The notes below the pieces were generated by a model. The model had not been told where the DNA came from and made no database searches. It saw nothing but the letters and a program-made list of their open reading frames with translations. Positions 9,741 to 18,772 of a stretch of 64,000 nt of DNA are shown here, piece by piece (the first letter of the stretch is position 1; each line of letters begins with the position of its first letter). The translations under genes were made by a program, and so were the position numbers. Origin of the DNA: Lacinutrix algicola (lineage in GTDB: Bacteria > Bacteroidota > Bacteroidia > Flavobacteriales > Flavobacteriaceae); NCBI RefSeq assembly GCF_001418085.1, contig NZ_LIQH01000032.1:124001-188000 (forward strand), given 5' to 3'.

Positions 9741-11042
9741 CTAAGCAACTTTCGTGCCCTTTTTAAGTGTAATCACAGTAATTTCGGGCCAAATACCTAT
9801 ACGTCCTGGAAACGCTAAATATCCAAAACCTCTGTTTACATGTAAAAACTTACCTGCAACTTCGTACATTCCTGCCCATTTAGGATAGCGATACTTAACA
9901 GGACTCCATTTAATACCTAAAGATGGCACTTCGATACCAAATTGCATTCCATGTGTATGTCCTGCTAAAGTTAAATGAATATGCTTTTCGAAGTCAACAA
10001 TATTGGTTTCATCTGTTATGATATCGTGTTTATTTAGGTCGGTTTTATTAAGCTCCATTTCGGTATAATCAAAATGAGAAGGATCATGAGACATTAAAAC
10101 ATTAAAATCATTCTCTCCAATAGTCTTGGTTGCCTCTTTTAAGCTTCCTCGCTTTGGAAAATGTTTCGATGCTCCCCAATTCTCAACACCAAGAATATTA
10201 ATAGCCTGTCCATTTCGCTCTATTCTTCGGTTGTCATTCATTATTAAATCGAAACCTAATTTACGGTGCACTTCTTCTAATTGACGCTGATTTTCTTTAT
10301 TTGAGTCCTCATCACTTCCATAAGCATAATAACCGTAATCATGATTTCCCATGACAGCAAACTTTCCATCTTTAGCTTTTAACTGTTTAAAGGTATCAAT
10401 CCAACTATTCATTTCTTCTGCCTTAGTATTCACTAAATCTCCAGTAAACAGAATAGCATCACTCTCTTGCTCGTTAATTAAGTCTATTCCATAAGAAATC
10501 TTCTCTTTACTCTCTAGGCTTCCTGAGTGCACATCACTAATTTGCGTAATAGTATAGCCATCGAAAGCGGCTGGCAAATCTTCAAAATAAAGCGCATGTT
10601 TTATTACTTTGTAATTATACTTTCCTTTAAAAACACCGTAAATAATTGAGGTAAAAGGAATTGCCGCCAAGCCTAATGCTATTTTAGAAACAAAACCACG
10701 TCTACTTGTAGAATACGCAATGTCTTCTGGGCTAGATTTATACACTTTATTAACTAAACTTAAAGCGCCTCTCACAATATCCTCACCAAACATAAAGAGT
10801 ATCAAAATCAGTTTTGGTATAAAAAGCATAAACAAAAAAGCGACTGCATAACCATGCTCATGCGTAAAGCTTTCTCCACGTACAAAATTAGAATAACGAT
10901 AAACAAAATTGCCTATAACACAAGCACTCGCAAACCAATAAACAATATAAAACATGTAATTTTTGGTAAGTGTTCTAACAGCCTGAAAAGCATAGAAATC
11001 TAATACCAGTATAATTAAAACAAGAATAATCCAACGCAACAT
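9741..11042 (-). CDS. Membrane-anchored metallophosphoesterase
   Basis: 433 residues. The first about 115 residues carry four hydrophobic helices; a fifth hydrophobic segment (about 121-142, beginning near FVSKIALGLAAIPF) precedes the catalytic domain. That domain has the calcineurin-like motifs ITQISDVHSGS (about 165-175), FTGDLVN, MGNHDYGYY, SHDPSHFD and LTLAGHTHGMQFG, so all metal ligands appear present. It resembles YkuE/YaeI-type enzymes. An insert around DSNKENQRQLEEVHRKLG separates two motifs. A TATATTTA box at 11060-11067 is a weak promoter candidate. The substrate is unknown; a lipid or glycan phosphoester is a guess. Confidence 0.9.
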   Translation of the reverse strand: MLRWIILVLIILVLDFYAFQAVRTLTKNYMFYIVYWFASACVIGNFVYRYSNFVRGESFTHEHGYAVAFLFMLFIPKLILILFMFGEDIVRGALSLVNKVYKSSPEDIAYSTSRRGFVSKIALGLAAIPFTSIIYGVFKGKYNYKVIKHALYFEDLPAAFDGYTITQISDVHSGSLESKEKISYGIDLINEQESDAILFTGDLVNTKAEEMNSWIDTFKQLKAKDGKFAVMGNHDYGYYAYGSDEDSNKENQRQLEEVHRKLGFDLIMNDNRRIERNGQAINILGVENWGASKHFPKRGSLKEATKTIGENDFNVLMSHDPSHFDYTEMELNKTDLNKHDIITDETNIVDFEKHIHLTLAGHTHGMQFGIEVPSLGIKWSPVKYRYPKWAGMYEVAGKFLHVNRGFGYLAFPGRIGIWPEITVITLKKGTKVA

Positions 11043-11377
11043 AAAATCAATTTTTGGTGTAAATATATTAATTGTAAAACCGAGTTATCTTACTAATTTG
11101 TTAAACGTTTAGTTTAAGAGCAAAACACTAAAATTAAGAAGCCTAAATGTCCTAAACAACAAACACCTATTTCTTCTTTTTAAAACAAGAATAATAACAG
11201 ATCTGTATTTAGCATGAATTACAGTAGACCTAAATAAATTATATACTAATAATCCTATTTAATTAAAAAGCCATTAGTAAAACAAAATGCTTGTTTCATT
11301 TAGACGTCATGTTAATAAAAAAACAACTAAACCTGCGTTAAGTTTTGTAGTTTTGGTATTCTATCAAAATTCCAATT
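11043..11377. other. Intergenic region with divergent promoters
   Basis: 335 bp between two divergent genes with no supported ORF or RNA gene. Toward polA it contains TAGTTTTG at 11348-11355, a perfect TAnnTTTG box that would start transcription about 15 nt before the polA ATG. Toward the metallophosphoesterase it contains TATATTTA at 11060-11067 on the minus strand. The middle is plain AT-rich sequence. Confidence 0.5.
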
Positions 11378-14224
11378 ATGTCAGATAATAAACGTGTGTT
11401 TTTAGTTGATGCTTTCGCATTAATTTTCCGTGGCTACTATGCCTTTATAAAAAATCCGAGAATAAACTCTAAAGGAGAAGATACCTCAGCAATTATGGGT
11501 TTTATGAACTCATTATTAGACGTTATTAAACGTGAAAGACCAGACCATTTAGCCGTTTGTTTCGATAAAGGCGGAAGTGCAGACCGCGTAGAGCTATTCG
11601 AAGCTTACAAAGCCAATAGAGACGAAACACCCGAAGGCATTAAAACAGCCATTCCTTATATCATGGATATTTTAAAAGCCATGCATATTCCTATTGTAGT
11701 AAAAGCAGGTTACGAAGCCGATGATATTATTGGAACCTTAGCGAAACAAGCAGAGAAAGAAGGTTACCAAACGTTTATGGTAACACCAGATAAAGATTTT
11801 GCGCAGTTAGTAAGCGAAAACATATTTATGTACAGACCAATGTTTGGTGGAGGCTACGAAACTTGGGGCATACCAGAAGTACAAAAGAAATTTGCAGTTA
11901 CCGATCCTTTACAAGTTATCGACTTTTTAGGCATGATGGGTGATGCCAGTGATAATATTCCAGGATTACCAGGCGTTGGCGAAAAAACAGCCAAGAAGTT
12001 TTTAGCCGCTTATGGCACCATGGAAAATCTTTTTGCCAATACGCATGAGCTTAAAGGTAAAATGAAAGAAAAAATAGAAGCCAATCAAGAATTGGGTTTA
12101 CTATCTAAAAAACTAGCCACTATTATGCTAGATGTTCCGGTGACTTTTGATGCCAAAAATTTTGAAATGTCTGAACCAGATATTCCAAAAGTGACAGAAA
12201 TTTTTCAAGAATTAGAGTTTAGAAGACTCATCGATAATTTTAATAAAACATTTACCTCTGGTGCTCCTGCAACTGCAACAGCAGACACTTCAGTTAAAAA
12301 AGAAATAAAAGTAACACCTAAAGAAGCCGAAAGTGCTGGCGCAGGACAATTTAATTTGTTTGGAGGCGAGAGTCCTTCCGCGGAAGCGACAACAGAAAAC
12401 GCTTCGGCAAGAAAAACCATTGCAACCTACGCTCACTTCTACCAAAGTGTAGCACCAGGCATGGGAACCAAACTGTTTATTAAAAATTTAATGAACCAAA
12501 CGGCTGTGTGTTTCGATACGGAAACTACAGGTTTAAATCCGTTAACTGCAGAGTTGGTTGGTATCGCCTTTTCATGGGAAGTTGGTAAAGGTTTCTATTT
12601 ACCTTTTCCAGAAGACAAAGAAGAAGCACAGGCTATTATCGAAACATTACGATGTTTTTTCGAAGCCGAAAACATTCAGAAAATTGGTCAGAATTTAAAA
12701 TACGATATTAAAGTATTAGCAAAATATAACGTGCAAGTAAAAGGAAAGTTGTTCGATACCATGTTAGCGCATTATTTAATAAATCCAGACATGCGCCATA
12801 ATATGGATATCTTGGCAGAAACGTACCTAAACTACACACCAGTTCCTATTGTGGACTTAATTGGTAAAAAAGGAAAGAATCAATTGTCGATGCGAGATGT
12901 TCCGTTAGACAAACAAACCGAATATGCGGTTGAAGATTCGGACATTACATTACAACTAAAAGAGCATTTTGAAAAAGAATTAGGCGAAGCCAATACTAAA
13001 AAACTGTTTACAGATATCGAAGTACCTTTAGTACGCGTCCTAGCGGCTATGGAACTTGAAGGTATTAATTTAGATGTACCTTTTTTAAATGGGTTAGCGG
13101 AAGACCTAAACAAAGACATCGACACTTTAGTTGCCAAAATTTACGAGGTTGCCGGCAAAGAATTTAATATCGCGTCACCAAAACAATTAGGAATCATCCT
13201 TTTCGAAAAACTAAAGCTTGTAGACAAACCTAAAAAGACCAAAACCGGACAATATAAAACTGGAGAAGATATTTTATCTGCTTTAGCAAAAGAGCACGAA
13301 ATTATTAGAGATATTTTAGAATATCGTGGTTTAGCAAAACTAAAAAGCACGTATGTGGATGCTTTACCATTACAAGTGGAACCTTCTACAGGTCGTGTGC
13401 ACACAGATTATATGCAAACCGTTGCGGCTACAGGTCGTTTAAGTAGTAACAATCCTAACTTGCAAAACATTCCTATTCGTACCGAACGTGGTCGTCAAGT
13501 GCGTAAAGCCTTTATTCCACGTAGTGAGGAGTACACTTTACTAGCTGCCGATTATAGCCAAATAGAACTGCGTATTATTGCTGCTTTAAGCGAAGAGGAA
13601 ACCATGATTGAAGCCTTTAAAAACGGAGAAGATATTCATGCTTCTACCGCTGCTAAAGTATTTAATGTGCCTTTAGACGAAGTTACTCGTGAGCAACGTA
13701 GTAATGCCAAAACCGTAAACTTCGGGATTGTGTATGGTGTGTCTGCTTTTGGATTAAGTAACCAAACCGATTTATCGCGTGGTGAAGCCAAAGAGCTTAT
13801 TGATACCTATTACGAAACTTACCCAAAACTGAAACAATACATGAGCGAACAAGTCGATTTTGCACGCGATAATGGTTATGTAAAAACGGTTTTAGATAGA
13901 AGGCGTTATCTTAAAGATATTAATTCTGCCAACGCTATTGTGCGTGGTGCTGCAGAGCGTAATGCTGTAAATGCACCTATACAAGGTTCTGCTGCAGATA
14001 TTATTAAAATTGCCATGATTAACATCTATAACAAACTAGAAGCTGGTAATTATAAAACTAAAATGCTACTGCAAGTGCATGATGAATTGGTTTTTGATGT
14101 TTTTAAACCTGAACTTGAAGACATGAAAACATTGATTAAAACAGAAATGGAGAGTGCTTTTGTAATGGAAGTTCCGTTGGATGTCGAGATGGATGTTGGG
14201 TTGAATTGGTTGGAGGCGCATTAG
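11378..14224 (+). CDS. polA: DNA polymerase I
   Basis: 948 residues with all three domains. The 5'-nuclease domain (1 to about 290) starts VFLVDAFALIFRGYYAF and has the helix-hairpin-helix GLPGVGEKTAKKFL. After a low-complexity linker (about 295-345) the 3'-5' exonuclease domain keeps CFDTETTGLNP near residue 377, so proofreading looks intact. The polymerase domain (about 540-948) has ADYSQIELRIIAAL (near 724), the finger motif NAKTVNFGIVYGVSA and LQVHDELVFDV (near 900). Used in Okazaki fragment processing and repair. It has its own promoter box, and its stop overlaps the broken KAP gene tail to tail by 4 bp. Confidence 0.98.
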   Translation: MSDNKRVFLVDAFALIFRGYYAFIKNPRINSKGEDTSAIMGFMNSLLDVIKRERPDHLAVCFDKGGSADRVELFEAYKANRDETPEGIKTAIPYIMDILKAMHIPIVVKAGYEADDIIGTLAKQAEKEGYQTFMVTPDKDFAQLVSENIFMYRPMFGGGYETWGIPEVQKKFAVTDPLQVIDFLGMMGDASDNIPGLPGVGEKTAKKFLAAYGTMENLFANTHELKGKMKEKIEANQELGLLSKKLATIMLDVPVTFDAKNFEMSEPDIPKVTEIFQELEFRRLIDNFNKTFTSGAPATATADTSVKKEIKVTPKEAESAGAGQFNLFGGESPSAEATTENASARKTIATYAHFYQSVAPGMGTKLFIKNLMNQTAVCFDTETTGLNPLTAELVGIAFSWEVGKGFYLPFPEDKEEAQAIIETLRCFFEAENIQKIGQNLKYDIKVLAKYNVQVKGKLFDTMLAHYLINPDMRHNMDILAETYLNYTPVPIVDLIGKKGKNQLSMRDVPLDKQTEYAVEDSDITLQLKEHFEKELGEANTKKLFTDIEVPLVRVLAAMELEGINLDVPFLNGLAEDLNKDIDTLVAKIYEVAGKEFNIASPKQLGIILFEKLKLVDKPKKTKTGQYKTGEDILSALAKEHEIIRDILEYRGLAKLKSTYVDALPLQVEPSTGRVHTDYMQTVAATGRLSSNNPNLQNIPIRTERGRQVRKAFIPRSEEYTLLAADYSQIELRIIAALSEEETMIEAFKNGEDIHASTAAKVFNVPLDEVTREQRSNAKTVNFGIVYGVSAFGLSNQTDLSRGEAKELIDTYYETYPKLKQYMSEQVDFARDNGYVKTVLDRRRYLKDINSANAIVRGAAERNAVNAPIQGSAADIIKIAMINIYNKLEAGNYKTKMLLQVHDELVFDVFKPELEDMKTLIKTEMESAFVMEVPLDVEMDVGLNWLEAH

Positions 14225-15651
14225 AGGAACAATTTCACCATTTCCTTCATCTCAATAAATGAAATTTCAGAGAATTCATTTGAATTAGAAACTATTCTTG
14301 GATTATTAATTAAATAATCCAAAAATCTTGATTCAATAGTTTCTTTTTTTAATTTATGTCCAAGATAATGCCCCATATTAAATGAAGGAGTATTAAATAA
14401 TTCAATATTATCAGGAGCAAAAACAAAAATTAAATCCTCTAGTTGACCTCTATCCAATGATAAAGAATTTAGAGGTTTATTGACAATATCTTTTTTCATA
14501 AGACCTTCAATCTTTACTTTATAGTGAGCACTACCAGTTACGCCTTTAACAGCTCTTAACAAGAGCATTTCTTTGGCTTTAATGTCAAAAACTTTTTCAT
14601 AAGAAGTTGGATGAAATTCATGGAGTATAATAAGATAAATTGTAAGAATAGTCTCCAAATAATTACCCGTTTTATCAGAATAAATATTAGTGATATTTTT
14701 ATTTCCTCCATGATTCAAGTTATTATTTATAACGCTCCTTAATAACTGAAGCTTGTTTAAAACTTTTTTTACTCTTCTTGGGTTAGTAAATTTAATAGCT
14801 TCAAAAAAAAATGAAATATTTTCACTAATACTACCTTTGATAGCATCGTCTTCTCTTTTATCAAAATATTGATCAACTAGTTTTAATATATTCTTATACT
14901 CAGGCATTGTAAAAGAAATATCAAAAATCTTTTCTAAATACTCGTTTGCCTTTACAACTTCACCGTATTTGGTTTTTACAGCTTCTTTTACTGCCTTTTT
15001 ATCAATACCACAAAAGAAAATAGTTTTTTTACCATAGGTGAAAAATAATTTTAATGCTGACAATAAATTAAGAACGTTCTCAGGCTCACATCTATCTAAA
15101 TCGTCAATAAATACAATATTAAAGCTTTTTTGTTTACTCGGTGTTTTATTATCTTCCCATCTAATAAATTCAGTCTTGAAACTATTTTTTAGTTCTAAAA
15201 AGGTAGCATCTGGTTCATCTTCCAAAGATTCAACAATCTTATTGCCATCTATACTTAATCCAGGCATAGAAATTCTAACAGAACGAGAAAAACCTCTAAA
15301 TAACATTGATGCAATTTTAATTATTTCTCCAAAAGCTTCTTCTGTTGAATCTTGACTCTTCTTCATTACATATTCTAACAATGATAATGATAAGTTTGAA
15401 TCACTTTAGAATTCCCATGCTTCAAAAAAGAACGTGTTAAAATCTCCTTTTAATTCTTTTTCAAGATATTTCATTAGAGTACTTTTCCCACTTCCCCATT
15501 CTCCATAAAGAGAATACATTTTAATTTCTCAGAATTGATATTTATTACTATGTAAAAAAGTTTTAATTATCTCTCCTTTATCTATGATTCCAAGATAATC
15601 ATTTTCAGATGTTAAATTTTCTATTGGTAGATTTGGTAAAAATTTTGACAT
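14221..15651 (-). pseudogene. KAP P-loop NTPase interrupted by two in-frame stops
   Basis: Read through from the ATG at 15649-15651, one frame gives a KAP-family NTPase of about 476 codons. It begins MSKFLPNLPIENLTSENDYL, has Walker A GEWGSGKST at about codons 50-58, Walker B FNIVFIDDLDRCEPENVL, and a helical C-terminal region. The frame is intact, but codon 41 is TGA (15529-15531) and codon 82 is TAA (15406-15408). Both fit single-base changes (Ser to stop, Glu to stop). Only the part after the second stop (386 aa, from a TTG) is continuously open, and it lacks Walker A. KAP NTPases are membrane-associated and often found in defence islands. Its neighbours here are a restriction system and polA. 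Confidence 0.85.
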
Positions 15652-15746
15652 AAAATTCGTTTTTTTAAAAGTAATAAAAAATTTATTTTCATATACTCAA
15701 AAAAGATATTTTAGTTTTATTAACTTGCTATTAGAATAATACAACC

Positions 15747-16511
15747 ATGGCTAATAAATATTTAAAATACATTTCAGACGAACATCTTTTAAAATGTATT
15801 GAAAACCTCAACAATTCTTATATCTCAGCTAAGTCTGGAGTAGACACGAAAAAGTTTTACAAAAATAAAGTTGATACCATTAAAATGACTTTTGATTCTA
15901 AATTTAACGAGTTAGATGAAGAAACACTCATTAAAACAGAAATTAGTCGTCAAATAGATAAATCTATTAATAATTTTATCGGAACATTTCACGAAGAAAT
16001 TTTAGGAGGAATTAAAGGCTTTGAAATTGGTAAACTTAGTGGATACGACGTAAAAGCCAAAGACGATACTCTATTTGCTGAAATCAAGAACAAACACAAT
16101 ACAATGAGTAGCTCTTCAGCAGAAGCAGCATTCCAAAAACTCGCACGTTTTGCTGATGATAATAAACAAGCCGAATGTTATTTAGTACAAGTCTTAGCCA
16201 AAAAGTGCTTTATAAAAAAATGGAGTGGAATTATAAATGGAAAAGAATACAGTCATAGTCGAGTAAATATGATTTCAGGTGACCAATTTTATAAATTATT
16301 AAGCGGAAGAGAAAATGCTTTTTTCGAATTATACAAAGTACTTCCTAAAGCAATTTCAGATTTTATAAAAATGAAAGACAGCAAAGATGTTGAATCAACC
16401 TCAGCTCTTGAAGAAATTACAAATAGTTCAAACAAGTCAAAAAGGTCAATTTTAGACGAAATCACTTTCGAAAACTACAATCATTATTTAGGTTTTGATA
16501 AGCTCGAATGA
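15747..16511 (+). CDS. Type II restriction endonuclease, Eco47II/Sau96I-like
   Basis: 254 residues matching the Eco47II restriction endonuclease family as I know it. Key stretches are IGTFHEEILGGIKGFEIG (about residues 75-92), the PD-(D/E)XK-like core YDVKAKDDTLFAEIKNKHNT (about 95-114) with the E-x-K pair, and SSAEAAFQKLARFADD. Family members cut GGNCC. The gene converges on the m5C methyltransferase and overlaps it by 28 bp at the 3' ends. A box TAGTTTTA at 15712-15719 may be its -7 element. The exact site is inferred from the family, not from the sequence. Confidence 0.85.
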   Translation: MANKYLKYISDEHLLKCIENLNNSYISAKSGVDTKKFYKNKVDTIKMTFDSKFNELDEETLIKTEISRQIDKSINNFIGTFHEEILGGIKGFEIGKLSGYDVKAKDDTLFAEIKNKHNTMSSSSAEAAFQKLARFADDNKQAECYLVQVLAKKCFIKKWSGIINGKEYSHSRVNMISGDQFYKLLSGRENAFFELYKVLPKAISDFIKMKDSKDVESTSALEEITNSSNKSKRSILDEITFENYNHYLGFDKLE

Positions 16512-17728
16512 TAATCATTTAAAAACTTAATAATAGAATACCCTATTTCTGTACCCAAATTACAAGGCACAGCATTTCCTATTTGCTTGTATTGCTGTGA
16601 AACAGAACCAATAAATTTCCAGTCGTCTGGAAAGGTTTGAATTCGAGCATACTCACGAACAGTAAAAGGCCTTGTTTCATCTGGATGGCATCTTTCAGTT
16701 TGCTTTTGAGCAGGACTACACGTTAAAGTTAAACTAGGTTCATCCCAACCAATACGTCTAGCCATTCCCGTTTTTCCTCCACCTAAATAAAAGCTTTTTC
16801 CCATATATTCCTTTTGTAAGTCTAATGGTAAATCTCTCCAATAGCCTTTTGGTGGCACTAAATCTAAAACTACTTTTTTATGTTCAGGATATTTTGAACC
16901 TTCAGATTTTGGAACATCAGAATTATAAAGCTTTCCTTTCTTTAATGCATCAGATAAATTATAGATAGTTTGATACGGTTTTGGATATTCATATTTAATA
17001 TCAATATCTTTTCTAATACCAACCAAAATTATACGTTCGCGCTTTTGTGGTACTTTGTAGTTAATAGCTTTTAAAACCTCAACAGGAACAACGTTATAAC
17101 CAATCTCGTCAAGAATTGATAGCATTCCTTTAAGCGTTTCACCTTTTTCGTGAGAACGCAAGCCTTTTACATTTTCGCCAATACAAATTGGAGGATTGAC
17201 TTCTTTTACAGCACGAGCAAATTCATAAAACAAAGTTCCTCTTGCATCTTCTAAACCTAATTTTTTCCCTGCATAACTAAAGGCCTGACAAGGAAAACCG
17301 CCTGTAACAATATCAACCTCTCCTTTAAATTCTTCAAAACTAAAAGATTTAATATCTCCTTCTAAAACGTTCCAATTTGGCCTATTTTCTCTTAAAGTTT
17401 GACAAGCCCATTTATCAATTTCGTTTAAAGCAGCACATTTTATTCCTGCTTTTTCAAGACCAATCGCTAAACCTCCAGCTCCCGCAAATAGCTCTAAAAC
17501 TTTAAATTCTTTAATCGGTTTTTCAGAATTATCAATGACTTCTTCAAGATTATCAAATAATGGTTTTATCAAATTATTGATATCCTCTTTTTTGTATATT
17601 CGATACTTGCTTATGGGTTCTCTTAAAGCCTCAAGTGTACCGTTTTTATCCCATCTTCTTAGAGTGTCAGTAGTTTTACCTAATAATTCAGCAGCTTCAG
17701 AAATAGAATAGTAATTTTTAATAACCAT
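16484..17728 (-). CDS. DNA (cytosine-5) methyltransferase with N-terminal MerR-like HTH
   Basis: Modification enzyme of the type II system. I choose the ATG at 17726-17728 (414 aa); a TTG three codons upstream is less likely. Residues 1 to about 60 are a MerR/excisionase-like winged helix (YYSISEAAELLGKTTDTLRR, then a wing with KYRIYKKEDI). The catalytic part has motif I LELFAGAGGLAIGL (FAGAGG at 81-86), motif IV GGFPCQAF with the catalytic Cys147, motif VI ENVKGL (185-190), motif VIII QKRERIILVG, and motifs IX-X ending QIGNAVPCNLG. All needed residues are present. A fused HTH suggests autoregulation, supported by an inverted repeat at its promoter. Confidence 0.93.
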   Translation of the reverse strand: MVIKNYYSISEAAELLGKTTDTLRRWDKNGTLEALREPISKYRIYKKEDINNLIKPLFDNLEEVIDNSEKPIKEFKVLELFAGAGGLAIGLEKAGIKCAALNEIDKWACQTLRENRPNWNVLEGDIKSFSFEEFKGEVDIVTGGFPCQAFSYAGKKLGLEDARGTLFYEFARAVKEVNPPICIGENVKGLRSHEKGETLKGMLSILDEIGYNVVPVEVLKAINYKVPQKRERIILVGIRKDIDIKYEYPKPYQTIYNLSDALKKGKLYNSDVPKSEGSKYPEHKKVVLDLVPPKGYWRDLPLDLQKEYMGKSFYLGGGKTGMARRIGWDEPSLTLTCSPAQKQTERCHPDETRPFTVREYARIQTFPDDWKFIGSVSQQYKQIGNAVPCNLGTEIGYSIIKFLNDYHSSLSKPK

Positions 17729-17733
17729 ATTAT

Positions 17734-17761
17734 GCAACCTTATGTATTGGTTACAAATTTA
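17734..17761 (-). promoter_or_regulatory. Methyltransferase promoter with overlapping inverted repeat
   Basis: On the minus strand a perfect -7 box TAAATTTG (17754-17761) is followed by GTAACC, nine bases, GGTTGC (17754 down to 17734), an imperfect inverted repeat that covers the expected transcription start near 17747. This is where a repressor operator would be expected for the methyltransferase's own HTH domain. The assignment is inference. Confidence 0.5.
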
Positions 17762-17851
17762 TGAAATTATTTTTGAATTATTTGAAGTCTTTTGATTTAT
17801 TTTTTATTCTAAAATTTTATAGCAGAGAATAGAAAAATCAACTTCAACAAA

Positions 17852-18652
17852 CTACTCTCCCCTAAAATACTCCACACACTTAATAGCAGGATTCGTTTTT
17901 CGGTTTTTAAAAGCATGTGTAAAACTGCTAATTATTAAAATAGCAGCACCAATTGCAGCGGTATACGCTACAGTAGTATTAACATCAGTATTAGCTACGT
18001 AAATAGCAATTAAAGCCCAAGCACCAACAAGAGCAAATTCGCGCATGTTACGTGTCCAAGTAATCATTAAGTTTATTACCATTGCGATACCAATAAGTAA
18101 AATAGTCCAAACGGTTGGAGACAGACCGAAACCATCCCAATTGTATTTTACTAAAACTGCAGAGACGTTTGCAATACTTGCTACCGTAACCCAACCACTA
18201 TAAATTACAAAAGGCCACCATAAAAAAAGAATCACAGAAATGGGTTCGTCTACCAATTCCATGCTGTTTTTAAGCACTATTTGTATTAACGAGACTAGTA
18301 GTATAAAAATAAAAACAGAAGACAACAGCGTGTAACCATAAATCCAGGTTACAATCCATAATATATTAGCAATACAAGACAGTAAAAACCACCAACCTGT
18401 TTTAAGCACAAAAGCATCGTCTCTTACGTTTACAAAAAGGCTACGTCCTTGGTAAATAACAAATCCTAAAACCATTAAATATATGATTCCCCAAATAGAA
18501 AACGCATAACCTGCTGGTGTAAATAAAGTATTATAATCTTTAGACACTTCACCAATAGTGGTGTTATTTAATAAACCTGTGTTGGATAAATAGTTCATTA
18601 CAATAACACAAACAAAAGCAAAAGCATTAATTATTTGAAGTCGTTTTTTCAT
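17852..18652 (-). CDS. TspO/MBR-like multi-pass membrane protein
   Basis: 266 residues with about seven hydrophobic helices spread over the whole length. The N-terminal part contains NTLFTPAGYAFSIWGIIYLM (about 42-61), the aromatic-rich FTPAGYAFSIWG motif that characterises long bacterial relatives of the tryptophan-rich sensory protein TspO. It is longer than classical TspO (about 160 aa), so ligand binding cannot be assumed. It begins about 120 bp downstream of the methyltransferase gene's 5' side and looks monocistronic. It marks the right border of the restriction island. Confidence 0.7.
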   Translation of the reverse strand: MKKRLQIINAFAFVCVIVMNYLSNTGLLNNTTIGEVSKDYNTLFTPAGYAFSIWGIIYLMVLGFVIYQGRSLFVNVRDDAFVLKTGWWFLLSCIANILWIVTWIYGYTLLSSVFIFILLVSLIQIVLKNSMELVDEPISVILFLWWPFVIYSGWVTVASIANVSAVLVKYNWDGFGLSPTVWTILLIGIAMVINLMITWTRNMREFALVGAWALIAIYVANTDVNTTVAYTAAIGAAILIISSFTHAFKNRKTNPAIKCVEYFRGE

Positions 18653-18772
18653 AGTATTAAAAATATTGAATTAAAATTTAATCAAAATTATCTACATAAA
18701 AAACTAAAAGTCTCCGCTACTTTATTTTTTTAGCACTAGCCTGTGCTTAGTAAAAAATGAGCAACCTTAGGT

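Noticed and set aside
15382-15651. TGA codon in the KAP frame as selenocysteine or programmed recoding
   Set aside because: A second stop of another type (TAA) follows 41 codons later and no stem-loop or slippery site is evident; ordinary nonsense mutations explain both.
14221-17851. Transposon or integrase boundaries around the restriction island
   Set aside because: No transposase, integrase, terminal repeats or tRNA attachment site were found at either side, so the route of acquisition is unknown.
18735-18760. Hairpin AGCAC/GTGCT between the TspO-like gene and the methyltransferase
   Set aside because: Only 5 bp and not followed by a T-run on either relevant strand.
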